A stretch of 64,000 nt of DNA from Syntrophotalea acetylenica (GCF_001888165.1 NZ_CP015455.1:248001-312000), one strand, 5' to 3'; shown: positions 16,241 through 27,607, counted from the stretch's first letter. Translations and numbers: made by a program. The notes: a model not told the origin generated them from the sequence alone.

Positions 16241-17230
16241 TTACAGCCGGATAATGCTCGATCCCCAGGTGAAGCCGGCGCCGAAGGTCACCAGGCCAAC
16301 CAGGTCGCCCTGTTTGAGTTGTCCGTTGCGGCGGGCTTCATCCAGGGCGATGGGGATGGAGGCGGCCGAGGTGTTGCCGTAGCGGTCGACGTTGATGTAA
16401 GTCTGTGCCTCGGTCAGGTTGAGTCGTTTGCCGAGGGCTTCAATGATGCGCAGATTGGCCTGATGAGAGATGACCAGGTCCAGGTCCTCGATGCTGAGGC
16501 CGGCACGTTTCAGGGCCTTTTTCATGGTTCGGGTCATACACAGCACGGCATGCCGGAAGACTTCGCGGCCTTCCATGCGCATCGTATGAAGTTTCTCCTG
16601 CACATTTTCGATGGTGGGAGGATTCAGGGAGCCGCACCCCGGGTTGTAAAGCAGACCGCTGAAGTTGCCGTCGGCACCGATATCGGTGGCAAGAATGCCG
16701 CGTTGTTCCCGTGCCGGTCCCAGCACCACGGCGCCGGCACCGTCGCCGAACAGAACGCAGGTGTTGCGGTCTTCCCAGTTCACCATTGATGTGAGAACTT
16801 CCCCGCCAATCACCAGAATATGTTTGTGAACGCCGGACTGGATCAGGCTCTGGGCAAGTTGCAGGCCGTACACAAAACCGGAACAGGCAGCGCTGAGGTC
16901 AAAGGCAGCGGCGTTACCGGCACCGAGAAGGGTCTGCACAAAGCAGGCGGTGGCGGGAAATTTCATGTCACCAGTGACGGTGCCGAGGATGATGAGATCC
17001 ACATCCTTGGCGGCAAGCCCGGCGTCCTCCAGGGCTTTTCTGCCGGCTTCCGCGGCCAGGCTTGAAAGGGGCGTGCCCGGTTCGACGATATGGCGGGTGC
17101 GGATGCCGGAGCGTTCGACAATCCAGGCATCGGTGGTATCGACCATTTTTTCGAGGTCGGCATTGGTCAGAATCTTTTCGGGGATGGCGCGGCCGGTACC
17201 GAGGATCATGGCGCGCTTGCTGTTGTCCAT
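16241..17230 (-). CDS. fabH: 3-oxoacyl-ACP synthase III (FabH)
   Basis: A 329-residue condensing enzyme that starts fatty acid synthesis from acetyl-CoA and malonyl-ACP. The Cys-His-Asn catalytic set is visible: SAACSGF (Cys at about residue 113), ISHQANLRI (His) and RYGNTSAAS (Asn). SGIRTRHIVEP and the closing GLVTFGAGFTWGSSI are family signatures. The ATG at 17230 follows AGGAGGGA; a longer frame to 17350 is unsupported. It stands alone, away from other fab genes, so it may be an accessory KASIII with its own acyl preference. Confidence 0.95.
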   Translation of the reverse strand: MDNSKRAMILGTGRAIPEKILTNADLEKMVDTTDAWIVERSGIRTRHIVEPGTPLSSLAAEAGRKALEDAGLAAKDVDLIILGTVTGDMKFPATACFVQTLLGAGNAAAFDLSAACSGFVYGLQLAQSLIQSGVHKHILVIGGEVLTSMVNWEDRNTCVLFGDGAGAVVLGPAREQRGILATDIGADGNFSGLLYNPGCGSLNPPTIENVQEKLHTMRMEGREVFRHAVLCMTRTMKKALKRAGLSIEDLDLVISHQANLRIIEALGKRLNLTEAQTYINVDRYGNTSAASIPIALDEARRNGQLKQGDLVGLVTFGAGFTWGSSIIRL

Positions 17231-17522
17231 ACGGGTCCCTCCTGATTGGATCGTTTCCGCCGGGAAACGGTTGCTTGCCTTGCCGGCCTCGATCTTCGGG
17301 GCTGACTGCTGCTGAGATTGATGCCGGCCAATGCTTTGAGGCTCAATCAACGCCTGGCATCGGCATGCGGCGGCCGGGCGTCATGTCGGGCCGCACCTCT
17401 GTCTTGTTTCGCAAAGAAAGTGCCATCGATAAACAATCCGGCACAAAATAGCATGTTTGCCAGTGCTGCTCAAGGTATACAAGAAGGCCGGCGGCCGGGG
17501 TCCGGCTGCCGGTTGCCAGGAA

Positions 17523-19934
17523 TCATCCATCTTTTCCGGGTTGGCCGGACAAGTTCAAGGACCGCATAATCCCGGCATCCACCGAGCGCAGGTGCAAATC
17601 GTGCTGCGGGAAGGGGATTTCGACCCCTTCCTCTCGAAAGCGCCGGTCAATATACAGCAGAAGATCGTTCCTGATAGTCAGGCGGTCGTTGACGGAGGTG
17701 GCCCAAACGCGCAGTTCAAAGTCCAGGGAGCTGGCGCCGAAGGCCGTAAAGATGGCAGAGGGCGGAGGTGAATCAAGCACCTTGGGGTGAACCTGTGCCG
17801 CGTCGTAAAGAATGCCAAGCACTTTTTCGAGTGGACTGCCGTATGCGACTCCGACCGGCACCACGATGCGGCTCTGTTCGCTGGACAGGGTCCAGTTGGT
17901 GACCTTTTCCGAGACCAGAAGGGAGTTGGGTACGATGACTTCCGACAGGTCGAAGGTTTCAACGGTGGTGGAGCGCAGTCCGATTTTGCGTACCGTGCCC
18001 CATTCTCCGTCCAGAACGATCATGTCGCCAATCTTGATCGGCCGCTCGAACAAAAGAATCAGGCCGCTGATGAAATTGTTGACGATGTTCTGCAGACCGA
18101 AACCGATGCCGATGCCGAGTGCGCCGGCGAGCACCGCGAAGCTCTTCAGGTCGATCCCGGCGAGGCCCAGGGCCATGAAGATGCCGAAGGCGAGAATGGC
18201 ATAGTTCAACAGTTTGTTGATGGAATCGCGCACGCCGCGATCCACCTGTCTGCGAGGGAACACCTCCTCTTCGAGAAGGCTGCGCAGCAGCCAGGAAATG
18301 AAGATGGCGACATACAGGGCACTCAGGCCGACCAGCAGCATTTTGACGGAAACCGTTTTGTCCCCCAGCACGACTCCTGCCGTTAGAATGGCATGCCAGG
18401 CTTCACCTACACTGTCGAAAAAATGCCAGGCGACCAGCAGGTACAAGGCGGTCTGGATGCCGACTACAAGAGGTGCCAGGTGCCAGAGCCGGTTCTGAAG
18501 TTCCTGCCCGTGGCGCCTGAAAAACCGCTGCCTTTTGAAAAAACGCAGCTTTCCGAGCAGTTGCAGGCCGTTTTTCAGCACGCGCAAAAGCAGAGCCGCA
18601 AGAAGGAGGGCGAAAACCGTTTTCAAACCGGCATGCAGCAGATGTTCGGCAAGATTGCCATAGCCTGCCGCCAGGATCAGAAATGTCGCTCCGAGAAAAG
18701 CCGCGCCAAGTTTTAGGAGAGTGCTGAAACGCTGCTGGCGACCGGGGCTGTCGCGACGGACCTGCGCTGCAAACCATCGCAGCGCGATGCCGCCGGACAG
18801 GCACACGCCCGCAATGAACAGACTGTAAAGGGGCGCAGGCAGCGAAAGGGTGCGCACCCCCAGAGACAAAAAGTAGGCCAGGGCCAGCAGCCGGACAACC
18901 TGCCGTTGCAGCGGGTTGTCCAGAATTTCCATGATCAGGGGTACGGCTGAAAACACGGCGATGCCCGCCAGGATCAGCATCCAGCCGGCTGGGGCATGCG
19001 CATAAAAGGGGCTGAACACAATGGTTGCCAGAAACAGCCCCGTCGAAAACGGGTGCCGCGAAACAAAGGGGGCCGCCGGACTTTGCGGATGGCGTTTGCG
19101 GTGAGTGCGCAGAAGGCAGGCGATAACCGTCGCCAGAATCAGGTGCAAGGCAATCTGGCTGCCCCGGCTTTGCCAGAATGCACGGTTGAAAAACTCAAGT
19201 TTCGTCAATCCGGTACCGATGCTGCTGAACAGGCCGGCATGAAGCTGCCGGTAAAAATCGGGATTCAGAAAGGAGGGATGACTACGCTCAAAAAGCTGGT
19301 TTTTCCGAACCGCCAGAAGCTCTTCGATGTGATCGATGCGGTCGGACACGGGGATTTGCAGTGCCGTGAGTTGCTGTTGCATGGCAAACAGTTGCGGTGC
19401 CGTCTGTTTAAGAACATTGAGTGCGGTTTCCACTGTCTGGCGGGCTTCGGAAAATGCCTCGGCGGATGCCTGCATACCGGCGGCGGGCAGGGTATTCAGC
19501 CATTCATCCCAGAATTGCCGCTTATTGCTCCATTCATCCCGCAACACCTCGATTTCCGACAACCGCATGAAAAGATCGTCGAGTATCCGGGAGATTCGAT
19601 CCCGGTCCGCGATCAGGGCAACGCGGGCCTGCTGCAGGTTGTCCAGCGACCATTCCCGCGGCGGACCGAGGATGGCCTCACGCTCCGCCCATTGCTGCGG
19701 CAGACTTTTCAGCCCGGCCAAGGCCTGAGTGACCGGATCGAGAGCGCCAAGTCGCTCCATCCGGCTTTCCAGCGCCGCTTTTTCTTCCTTGAGTTTTGCC
19801 AGGCGCGGATAGACTTCCGCCACTTTCGGCATCACGGTTGCCGCCGGTGCGGCGGTCGGTTGGGGGTCGGCTCCGGCCGGCGCGGCAAGCAGTATGCAGG
19901 CGCCCAGCAGACAGCAGAAGGTTGTAAATTTCAT
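17523..19934 (-). CDS. Large MscS-family mechanosensitive channel
   Basis: An 803-residue inner-membrane protein. A cleavable signal peptide (LLGACILLAAPAGA) precedes a periplasmic coiled-coil region to about residue 240 (KLKEEKAALESRMERLG and similar). Around ten membrane segments follow, then the MscS pore and beta domain: GIGIGFGLQNIVNNFISGLILLFERPI, GDMIVLDGEWGTVRKIGLRSTTVETFDLSEVIVPNS. It is in the MscK/YjeP/YbiO size class. The family protects cells from hypo-osmotic shock. It is divergent from the ATPase operon, with 214 bases between. Confidence 0.9.
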   Translation of the reverse strand: MKFTTFCCLLGACILLAAPAGADPQPTAAPAATVMPKVAEVYPRLAKLKEEKAALESRMERLGALDPVTQALAGLKSLPQQWAEREAILGPPREWSLDNLQQARVALIADRDRISRILDDLFMRLSEIEVLRDEWSNKRQFWDEWLNTLPAAGMQASAEAFSEARQTVETALNVLKQTAPQLFAMQQQLTALQIPVSDRIDHIEELLAVRKNQLFERSHPSFLNPDFYRQLHAGLFSSIGTGLTKLEFFNRAFWQSRGSQIALHLILATVIACLLRTHRKRHPQSPAAPFVSRHPFSTGLFLATIVFSPFYAHAPAGWMLILAGIAVFSAVPLIMEILDNPLQRQVVRLLALAYFLSLGVRTLSLPAPLYSLFIAGVCLSGGIALRWFAAQVRRDSPGRQQRFSTLLKLGAAFLGATFLILAAGYGNLAEHLLHAGLKTVFALLLAALLLRVLKNGLQLLGKLRFFKRQRFFRRHGQELQNRLWHLAPLVVGIQTALYLLVAWHFFDSVGEAWHAILTAGVVLGDKTVSVKMLLVGLSALYVAIFISWLLRSLLEEEVFPRRQVDRGVRDSINKLLNYAILAFGIFMALGLAGIDLKSFAVLAGALGIGIGFGLQNIVNNFISGLILLFERPIKIGDMIVLDGEWGTVRKIGLRSTTVETFDLSEVIVPNSLLVSEKVTNWTLSSEQSRIVVPVGVAYGSPLEKVLGILYDAAQVHPKVLDSPPPSAIFTAFGASSLDFELRVWATSVNDRLTIRNDLLLYIDRRFREEGVEIPFPQHDLHLRSVDAGIMRSLNLSGQPGKDG

Positions 19935-20061
19935 GCGGCACCTCGGGAAGAAACAGGTCCGGTTTTTTCGCCAGGCGCCATTCTAGCATGTGTCCAACGC
20001 TTTGCCAGTGTTTTGTGCCGCCGGTCGGATGGGAGGGCCGACCGGACCGGACGCCGGATAA

Positions 20062-21946
<1,885 letters not shown>

Positions 21947-21950
<4 letters not shown>

Positions 21951-22315
21951 ACGATGTCAAGAACAGAACCTCCCGGCCAGGCCAGCAGTCGCGGGATGAG
22001 TTGCGCCGCCAGCTGGCCGCCAAACAGCAGCGCAAGCTGCGCGCCCAAAGGCAGCGGGAACGCAACGCCTGGTTCGGCCTGGGCATGTTCGGCCTGGTTG
22101 GCTGGTCGGTGGCCATTCCGGCGGTCGGTTTTACCGCCCTGGGAGTGTGGATCGATGCCCGGCATGGCGGCCCCTATTCCTGGACCCTGATGCTGCTGGT
22201 TATCGGCGTCGGTCTCGGCTGTCTCAATGCCTGGTTCTGGATCAGCCGCGAACGCAGGGAGATCGAAGCCGAGCACAACCGGCCGCAAGAGGAGGCTCCG
22301 GATGACTCCGACTGA
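21947..22315 (+). CDS. atpQ: AtpQ (AtpI-like accessory subunit of N-ATPase)
   Basis: A 122-residue protein with a basic, Gln/Arg-rich N-terminal segment (RRQLAAKQQRKLRAQRQRER) and two membrane helices (FGLVGWSVAIPAVGFTALGVWID and WTLMLLVIGVGLGCLNAWFWI), ending in an acidic tail. It has the layout of AtpI/UncI-type proteins, which help assemble the c-ring and may carry Mg2+ or Ca2+. Position between atpC and atpR identifies it as AtpQ of the N-ATPase operon. It overlaps atpR by 14 bases. Confidence 0.88.
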
Positions 22316-22589
22316 GCCGGGCCGACTGTTTCTGGCACTGATTGCCGGACTGGTGCTGGGGGGTGCTTATTTTGGCGGCCTGTACCTGACCGTGCAGCGC
22401 CTGGCTCGGTCCTCCTCGCCAAAACTGCTGTTAACGGTCAGTTTCGGGGTCCGCCTGCTGACGGTGCTCCTGGCGTTCTACCTGCTTTCCGCCTGGGGTA
22501 TCTGGGCCATGATGATTGCCATGGGGGGATTTATGCTGGCGCGCCTGCTCTGGTTGGGCATGCATTTTGTCGGGAAAAAACAAAAGTGA
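22302..22589 (+). CDS. atpR: AtpR, N-ATPase-specific membrane protein
   Basis: A 95-residue protein with three membrane helices (FLALIAGLVLGGAYFGGLYL, KLLLTVSFGVRLLTVLLAFYLL, AMMIAMGGFMLARLLWLGM). AtpR is found only in N-ATPase operons. Arginines inside the second and third helices (GVRLL, LARLL) are notable because AtpR has been proposed to contact the c-ring carboxylates. GAGGAGG precedes the ATG at 22302. Confidence 0.85.
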   Translation: MTPTEPGRLFLALIAGLVLGGAYFGGLYLTVQRLARSSSPKLLLTVSFGVRLLTVLLAFYLLSAWGIWAMMIAMGGFMLARLLWLGMHFVGKKQK

Positions 22590-22610
22590 CTCGGGGGCGG
22601 GTTGGAGTGC

Positions 22611-22631
22611 TGAGGACTGAGGACTGAGGAC
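22611..22631 (+). repeat. Three exact 7-bp tandem repeats (TGAGGAC)
   Basis: TGAGGAC occurs three times in a row in the untranslated gap between atpR and atpB, then breaks to TGGGAGG. A 7-base unit cannot arise from in-frame codon repeats. The spacer before atpE holds two more 7-base arrays of different sequence. Confidence 0.85.
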
Positions 22632-22685
22632 TGGGAGGTTGTTGGTAACGGAACGGGTCATAACGAATCTTCAGGATATATCTAT

Positions 22686-23378
22686 ATGGAAATAACACCT
22701 GACATCTTCATTTTTTGGCAAGGGTACGGCTTTAAGCTCAATGCCACTATCGTTGTTACCTGGCTGAACATGGCGCTGCTGACAGGTGGCTCATGGCTGA
22801 TCACACGGCGGTTGCGCAGCGACGGGGGGGTGTCGCGCTGGCAGAATCTGCTGGAGGTGCTGGTCTCCGGCATGGAAAGCCAGATACATGACATGGGGCT
22901 GACGCCGCCGCGCGAGTTTCTGCCGTTTCTTGGCAGCCTGTTTGTGTTTGTGCTGTTTTCCAACCTGCTGTCGCTCATCCCGGGTTACATGGCCCCCACC
23001 GGTTCCCTGTCGACAACCGCCGCGCTGGCGATCTGCGTGTTTGTCGCAGTCCCTTTGTGGGGGATTCAGCGCCGCGGCCTGGCCGGATACCTGCGGTTGT
23101 ACATCAAGCCTTCGGTGTTCATGCTGCCTTTCAATCTCATGGGCGAGGTGTCCCGCACCCTGGCTCTGGCCGTGCGTTTGTTCGGCAACGTCATGAGCGG
23201 CAGCATGATCGCTGGCATCCTGCTGTCTATCGCGCCTCTGTTCTTCCCGGTGCTGATGCAGCTGCTGGGCATGATAACCGGGGTCATCCAGGCCTATATC
23301 TTCGCTGTTCTGGCAGCCGTCTATATCGCCGCCGCGGCGCAGTTGGAGCAGCAGCGGGAGGAAAGGGCCAATACCTGA
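22686..23378 (+). CDS. atpB: N-type ATPase subunit a (AtpB)
   Basis: A 230-residue membrane subunit forming the ion half-channels with the c-ring. The essential arginine lies in SRTLALAVRLFGNVMSGSM, and the following helix (LLGMITGVIQAYIFAVLAAVYI) is conserved. About five or six membrane helices are visible. No clear Shine-Dalgarno precedes the ATG (CAGGATATATCTAT only has AGGA at a distance), so initiation may be weak or coupled. Repeat-bearing spacers lie on both sides of this gene. Confidence 0.94.
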   Translation: MEITPDIFIFWQGYGFKLNATIVVTWLNMALLTGGSWLITRRLRSDGGVSRWQNLLEVLVSGMESQIHDMGLTPPREFLPFLGSLFVFVLFSNLLSLIPGYMAPTGSLSTTAALAICVFVAVPLWGIQRRGLAGYLRLYIKPSVFMLPFNLMGEVSRTLALAVRLFGNVMSGSMIAGILLSIAPLFFPVLMQLLGMITGVIQAYIFAVLAAVYIAAAAQLEQQREERANT

Positions 23379-23434
23379 GGTTCAAGGTTGAAAGCCAAAG
23401 ATGAAAGGTTAAAGGCCAAAGGGGAAAGGGGCAA
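23379..23434 (+). repeat. Eight degenerate heptamers after atpB
   Basis: The 56 bases directly after the atpB stop divide into eight heptads that all end in AA: GGTTCAA, GGTTGAA, AGCCAAA, GATGAAA, GGTTAAA, GGCCAAA, GGGGAAA and GGGGCAA. The phase never slips. The unit differs from the TGAGGAC array before atpB, but the period is the same. Confidence 0.75.
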
Positions 23435-23521
23435 ACCTGGAAATTTCGGTGGTCCGGAGTCTGCGGAGATGACAACGGATATTATTAGCTGACCGCAACG
23501 GACAAGGAATGCCGGCGATTT

Positions 23522-23542
23522 CCTTGCACCTTGCACCTTGCA
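23522..23542 (+). repeat. Three exact 7-bp tandem repeats (CCTTGCA) before atpE
   Basis: CCTTGCA occurs three times, followed by a degraded fourth copy (CCTCGAA), about 30 bases upstream of the atpE start and its AAGGGGA ribosome-binding site. This is the third period-7 array in this operon. Confidence 0.8.
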
Positions 23543-23574
23543 CCTCGAACAACCCAACAAAAGGGGATGAAAGC

Positions 23575-23859
23575 ATGGATTATCTTGCATGGGTGGCTGT
23601 AGCGTCCATTCTGTCTTCGGGGATCTGCATCGGTATCGGCGCCATCGGTCCCGCTCTCGGTGAGGGTCGAGCCCTGGCGCAGGCGCTGTCGGCGCTGGCG
23701 CAACAGCCGGATGAGGCCAACACCATCACCCGGACCCTGTTTGTGGGGCTGGCGATGGTTGAATCGACGGCTATTTACTGCTTCGTGGTTTCCATGATTC
23801 TGATCTTTGCCAATCCGTTCTGGCAGTTTTTCCTGGCAAGGGCCGGAGAAGGAGGCTGA
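23575..23859 (+). CDS. atpE: N-type ATPase subunit c (AtpE)
   Basis: A 94-residue hairpin of two membrane helices that forms the rotor ring. Helix 1 carries GAIGPALGEGRA and helix 2 carries MVESTAIY. E63-S64-T65 and Y68 match the Na+-ligand signature seen in sodium-coupled c-rings, while the position usually filled by Gln in helix 1 is a second acid, E30. Two carboxylates per hairpin are known in N-type rings, and at least one such ring has been reported as proton-coupled, so ion choice is not decided by sequence. The ATG at 23575 follows AAGGGGA; the longer frame runs into repeats. Confidence 0.95.
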   Translation: MDYLAWVAVASILSSGICIGIGAIGPALGEGRALAQALSALAQQPDEANTITRTLFVGLAMVESTAIYCFVVSMILIFANPFWQFFLARAGEGG

Positions 23860-23862
23860 TCC

Positions 23863-24642
23863 GTGCTTATCGACTGGTTTACGGTGGCGGCCCAGGCAGT
23901 CAATTTCCTGATCCTGGTGGCTCTGCTCAAGCGGTTTTTATACGGACCGATCCTGCGCGCCATGGATCGCAGGGAGGAGCGGCTGTCAACCCGTTTTGAA
24001 GAAGCGGAAAGCAAGGTGAACGAAGCCCGGCAGCTCGAGGAGCAGTATCGCGGCCTGTTGCAGGAATTGGAAGAAGCGCGCGGGGTTCGGCTGCGGCAGC
24101 TGGAGGAAGAGGTCGAGGACCAGCGTCGCAAGCTGCTTGCCGATGCCAGAAAGGAGGCGGCCGAGGTGCGCGGTGGCTGGTTGCAGAGTATTCGCGAGGA
24201 GCGGGATGCTTTTTTCACCGAGCTCAGAATGCGGGTTGGAGGGGAAATGCTCAAGGTTGCCCGCAAGTCCCTGGGGGATCTGGCCAATGCCGAACTGGAA
24301 CAATTGATGGTTGCCCGGTTCAGGGAGAGGCTGGCGACCCTTGACAGCACCGCGCGGGAGCAGGTCGCCAGGGCGGCGGGTGAAGGTGGGGTTTCGGTGC
24401 GCAGCCCCTTTACTCTGCCGGAGGCCTTGCGCGAGCAATTGTCCACCGGGGTTCGCGGTGTTTTCGGGCAGCAGGTGTCCATGGATTTCAAAGACCGGGA
24501 GGAGATGCCCCTGGGGATTGAGCTGAGCGTGGGCGGACTGAAGCTGTCATGGGGCGTGGACAGCTATTTCGAGCAGTTGGAAAAGGAGGTTGCCGCCCTT
24601 TATGATGGCCAGTCCCTGCCGGCGGCGGAGGAACCGCCATGA
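23863..24642 (+). CDS. atpF: N-type ATPase subunit b (AtpF), long form
   Basis: A 259-residue peripheral-stalk subunit. One N-terminal membrane helix ([19 protein letters not shown]) is followed by a long charged coiled coil ([27 protein letters not shown] and beyond) and a C-terminal region about 100 residues longer than a standard b subunit. The operon has no separate delta gene, which is typical of N-ATPases; the extra C-terminus probably replaces it. It starts with GTG after GGAGG, three bases after atpE, and overlaps atpA by four bases. Confidence 0.93.
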   Translation: MLIDWFTVAAQAVNFLILVALLKRFLYGPILRAMDRREERLSTRFEEAESKVNEARQLEEQYRGLLQELEEARGVRLRQLEEEVEDQRRKLLADARKEAAEVRGGWLQSIREERDAFFTELRMRVGGEMLKVARKSLGDLANAELEQLMVARFRERLATLDSTAREQVARAAGEGGVSVRSPFTLPEALREQLSTGVRGVFGQQVSMDFKDREEMPLGIELSVGGLKLSWGVDSYFEQLEKEVAALYDGQSLPAAEEPP

Positions 24643-26204
24643 AAAGTTCGCCGTCTTTGACCGCACTGCTGGGCAGCACCTTCGATGCTCTGGATCGGGC
24701 CCTTGAGGAGTTTTCTCCCGAGCTGGTGCTGCAGCATGTCGGCTGGGTAGAGTATGTCGGCAAGGGGATCGCCCTGGTTGGCGGGCTGACGGGCGTGCAG
24801 TGCGAGGAGCTGCTGGCGTTTCCCGGAAACCTGGTGGGGCTGGCGCTGGATGTCCAGGAACAGCGGGTCGGCGTGGTGCTGCTGGGCGATTACGGTCATC
24901 TGCAGGCCGGGGACGAGGTGCGCCGCACCGGCAGGGTTTTTGACGTGCCGGTGGGGGAAGGTCTGATAGGACGGATAGTGGACCCGGTCGGGCGCAGTCT
25001 CGACGGTGTTAAGACGGTGGCTTTCCAGCGTCGTCTTGCGGTGGAACGTCCGGCTCCGCCGATCATGGACCGGTTGCCGGTGACCCGGCCCCTGATGACC
25101 GGCATCAAGGTAATCGATGCCCTGATTCCCATCGGGCGCGGTCAGCGCGAGTTGATCCTGGGCGACCGGCAGACCGGCAAAACCGCCATTGCCGTCGATA
25201 CCATCATTAATCAGCGGGACAAGAACGTTCTGTGTGTTTATTGTGCCATCGGCCAGCGCGCTTCCAGCGTTGCCGGGGTTGTGGCCGAGTTGCGTAACAG
25301 CGGGGCCATGGCCTATACCGTTGTGGTGGTGGCCGAAGGGGATGCGCCGCCGGGTTTGCAGTATATCGCGCCCTATGCCGCCACCAGCATGGCCGAGCAT
25401 TTCATGGAGCACGGCCGCGACGTGTTGATTGTCTATGATGATCTGACCCGTCATGCCCGGGCCTATCGCGAAATTTCGCTGTTGTTGCGGCGGCCGCCGG
25501 GGCGCGAGGCGTTTCCCGGCGATATCTTCTATGTTCATTCGCGGCTGCTGGAACGCGCCACCCATCTCGGTGAGCCGCGCGGCGGTGGAAGCCTGACCGC
25601 TCTGCCGATCATCGAAACCGAAGCACAGAATCTTTCGGCCTACATTCCGACCAACCTGATCTCCATCACCGATGGACAGATCTATCTGTCGCCCGAGCTG
25701 TTCCAGAAAGGGTTGCTGCCGCCGGTGGATGTCGGCAAATCGGTTTCCCGCGTTGGCGGCAAGACCCAGTTGGCCGCTTACCGGGCGGTTGCGGGTGATT
25801 TGCGCCTGACCTATGCGCAGTTCGAGGAACTGGAAGCCTTTGCCCGTTTCGGCACACGGCTCGATGAAGAGACCCGGCAGGTGCTGCATCGTGGCCGCCG
25901 CATACGCGCCATTCTCAAACAGCCGCAATACCGGCCCCGAACCGCGCCGCAGCAGGTCATGGTGCTGCATGCACTGAACCGCGGTGTATTCGATGCCGTG
26001 GCGGAGGCGCGCCTGGCCGAGGCGGAATCGGCGGTCTGCGATATAGTGACGGAACTGCCGGAAATCGGAAAACGCATCTTGAGTAACGAGGCGCTTTCGG
26101 CAGAGGACCTGAATGCCATGCACGACGCCGCGCAAAAGGCGGCGCGGCCTTTCGCCATAACCGGGGAGGATCGGGATGCCGGCGCTGCAGCAGCTGCAAC
26201 GTAA
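24639..26204 (+). CDS. atpA: N-type ATPase alpha subunit (AtpA)
   Basis: A 521-residue non-catalytic nucleotide-binding subunit. The P-loop is [14 protein letters not shown], followed by [31 protein letters not shown] and the arginine-finger region [39 protein letters not shown] is also conserved. Its last 29 bases overlap the atpG start in another frame. Length is normal. Confidence 0.96.
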   Translation: MKSSPSLTALLGSTFDALDRALEEFSPELVLQHVGWVEYVGKGIALVGGLTGVQCEELLAFPGNLVGLALDVQEQRVGVVLLGDYGHLQAGDEVRRTGRVFDVPVGEGLIGRIVDPVGRSLDGVKTVAFQRRLAVERPAPPIMDRLPVTRPLMTGIKVIDALIPIGRGQRELILGDRQTGKTAIAVDTIINQRDKNVLCVYCAIGQRASSVAGVVAELRNSGAMAYTVVVVAEGDAPPGLQYIAPYAATSMAEHFMEHGRDVLIVYDDLTRHARAYREISLLLRRPPGREAFPGDIFYVHSRLLERATHLGEPRGGGSLTALPIIETEAQNLSAYIPTNLISITDGQIYLSPELFQKGLLPPVDVGKSVSRVGGKTQLAAYRAVAGDLRLTYAQFEELEAFARFGTRLDEETRQVLHRGRRIRAILKQPQYRPRTAPQQVMVLHALNRGVFDAVAEARLAEAESAVCDIVTELPEIGKRILSNEALSAEDLNAMHDAAQKAARPFAITGEDRDAGAAAAAT

Positions 26205-27084
26205 AATTCGAAGCGCCGCCGACCTGCACATGGTGGTGCGTACCATGAAAGCGCTGGCGGCGGTCAGCATCCGCCAGTACGAGGATGCGGTGCGCGCTCT
26301 GGATGGTTATTACGAAGCGGTGGAACTGGGGCTGCGGGCGGTGCTGCGGGATCATCCGCTGGCGGGTTGCGCGCCGCAGAGTGTTGCTACCGTGGCGCTG
26401 ATTCTAGGTTCGGATCAGGGTATGGCCGGCCGTTTCAACGAAGCCATGCTTGACTTCGCCGTCGATTGGCTGCGACGCGACGGCAACCGCCAGGAAACGG
26501 CGGAATGCTGGGTTGCCGGCGAAAAGGCCGCCGGTGGCGCCGAGGAGAGGTTCGGAAAGGTCGACGCCTTTTTCGTCCTGCCGACCTCAGTGCAGGGCAT
26601 TGCCGCCATTGTGCAGGAGGTTCTTTTGCGCTACGAAAAGCGCAACACGCAGGGGCTCTGCCGGCTGCTGCTGTTTCACAACCGGCCCCTCGCCGCTGCC
26701 GCCTATGAACAGCAGTGCCGGCTGCTGATGCCGCCAGACGAAAACTGGTTGCGGCAGATGGCCGGGCAGAGATGGCCGGGGCGCTGCCTGCCCATGGTTC
26801 CGGCACCCTGGCAGGAGGCCTTCCCAGCGCTGATCAGCGAGTACCTGTTCGTGACGCTGTTTCGCGGCTTTGCTACCTCGCTGGCGGCGGAAAATGCGGC
26901 ACGGCTTGCCGCCATGCAGCGGGCCGAAAAAAATATCGAGGAACTTCAGGCAAATCTGCAGGCCCGCTACCACACCTTGCGTCAGACGGTGATAACCGAG
27001 GAGCTGTTCGATATCATTTCCGGATTCGAGGCCCTGGGTGGTGCCCAGGGCCCCATGGCGAAAGCCAAAAAAACGACTACTTGA
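26176..27084 (+). CDS. atpG: N-type ATPase gamma subunit (AtpG)
   Basis: A 302-residue rotor shaft. The N-terminal helix ([30 protein letters not shown]) and the C-terminal helix ([13 protein letters not shown]-type, here [16 protein letters not shown]) that form the coiled coil are clear, with a divergent middle domain ([17 protein letters not shown]). Gamma is the least conserved subunit in N-ATPases. It closes the operon; its last eight bases overlap the opposing ferritin-like gene, with no space for a conventional terminator between them. Confidence 0.92.
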   Translation: MPALQQLQRKIRSAADLHMVVRTMKALAAVSIRQYEDAVRALDGYYEAVELGLRAVLRDHPLAGCAPQSVATVALILGSDQGMAGRFNEAMLDFAVDWLRRDGNRQETAECWVAGEKAAGGAEERFGKVDAFFVLPTSVQGIAAIVQEVLLRYEKRNTQGLCRLLLFHNRPLAAAAYEQQCRLLMPPDENWLRQMAGQRWPGRCLPMVPAPWQEAFPALISEYLFVTLFRGFATSLAAENAARLAAMQRAEKNIEELQANLQARYHTLRQTVITEELFDIISGFEALGGAQGPMAKAKKTTT

Positions 27085-27385
27085 TACCCATCTTTTCCAT
27101 GATTTCCTCGACCTCTTCGAAACCTTCTTCGTAAAGCTCTTCCTCTTCGGGCGCCAGGTGTTTCAGCAGGCGCAAGAACTCGCCGGCGTGCACCCGCTCT
27201 TCATCCGCGATGTCCTTGAGTACCTCGATGGCCAGTTTGTCGTCTGTGGATTCGGCCAGCTGCATGTAAAGCTGCACGGCCTCGTACTCGGCGGCGATCA
27301 TGTAGCGGATGGCGCGGATCAGTTCCTGCTTGGTCAATTTTTTTTCACGGGCGTTTCCGGCGAACGGGTTGGCGAATTCAGGCAT
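27077..27385 (-). CDS. Half-ferritin-like (rubrerythrin-related) protein
   Basis: A 102-residue two-helix protein with metal-ligand patterns of the ferritin/rubrerythrin superfamily: AAEYEAVQLYMQLAEST (Glu) and LKDIADEERVHAGEFLRLL (E-x-x-H). A full ferritin fold needs four helices, so it must dimerise, like the encapsulated EncFtn proteins it resembles in layout. The tail is very acidic (PEEEELYEEGFEEVEEIMEK). No encapsulin gene lies in the window and no obvious cargo-loading tail is present, so a free iron-oxidation or peroxide role is as likely. The ATG at 27385 has AAAGGAA upstream. Confidence 0.8.
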   Translation of the reverse strand: MPEFANPFAGNAREKKLTKQELIRAIRYMIAAEYEAVQLYMQLAESTDDKLAIEVLKDIADEERVHAGEFLRLLKHLAPEEEELYEEGFEEVEEIMEKMGIK

Positions 27386-27445
27386 GGCATGTTCCTTTCG
27401 TTGAAGGTTCAAGACCAAAAACAGAGCTGCGGCCTTATGTGTTCG

Positions 27446-27482
27446 TTGCGATCGGCGGACCGCCGCAGTGCACGAGTCGCAA
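27446..27482. repeat. Nested inverted repeat between divergent genes
   Basis: CGGCGG-A-CCGCCG (27453-27465) lies inside an outer pair TTGCGA (27446-27451) / TCGCAA (27477-27482). It sits between the divergent ferritin-like and radical SAM genes and could be an operator or cruciform. No promoter hexamers were placed with confidence. Confidence 0.4.
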
Positions 27483-27607
27483 TGATCTTCTCTTTATGGT
27501 TGATAACCGATCGATCCGGGATGTCAAGCCGCTTTGCGCTGAAAAGCAAGGTTTCCGCAAGAGTGCCTTTGTCCGGTTGTCCGTGTTATCATGTTTGCGA
27601 GGTGGAC

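Noticed and set aside
17440-17522. Terminator after the MscS-type gene
   Set aside because: GC-rich inverted segments occur, but no clean stem with a T-run could be placed.
24600-26270. 556-residue frame antisense to atpA
   Set aside because: Shadow of a highly conserved ATPase gene; no motifs.
27077-27385. Encapsulin cargo ferritin
   Set aside because: No encapsulin gene in the window and no recognisable cargo-loading tail.
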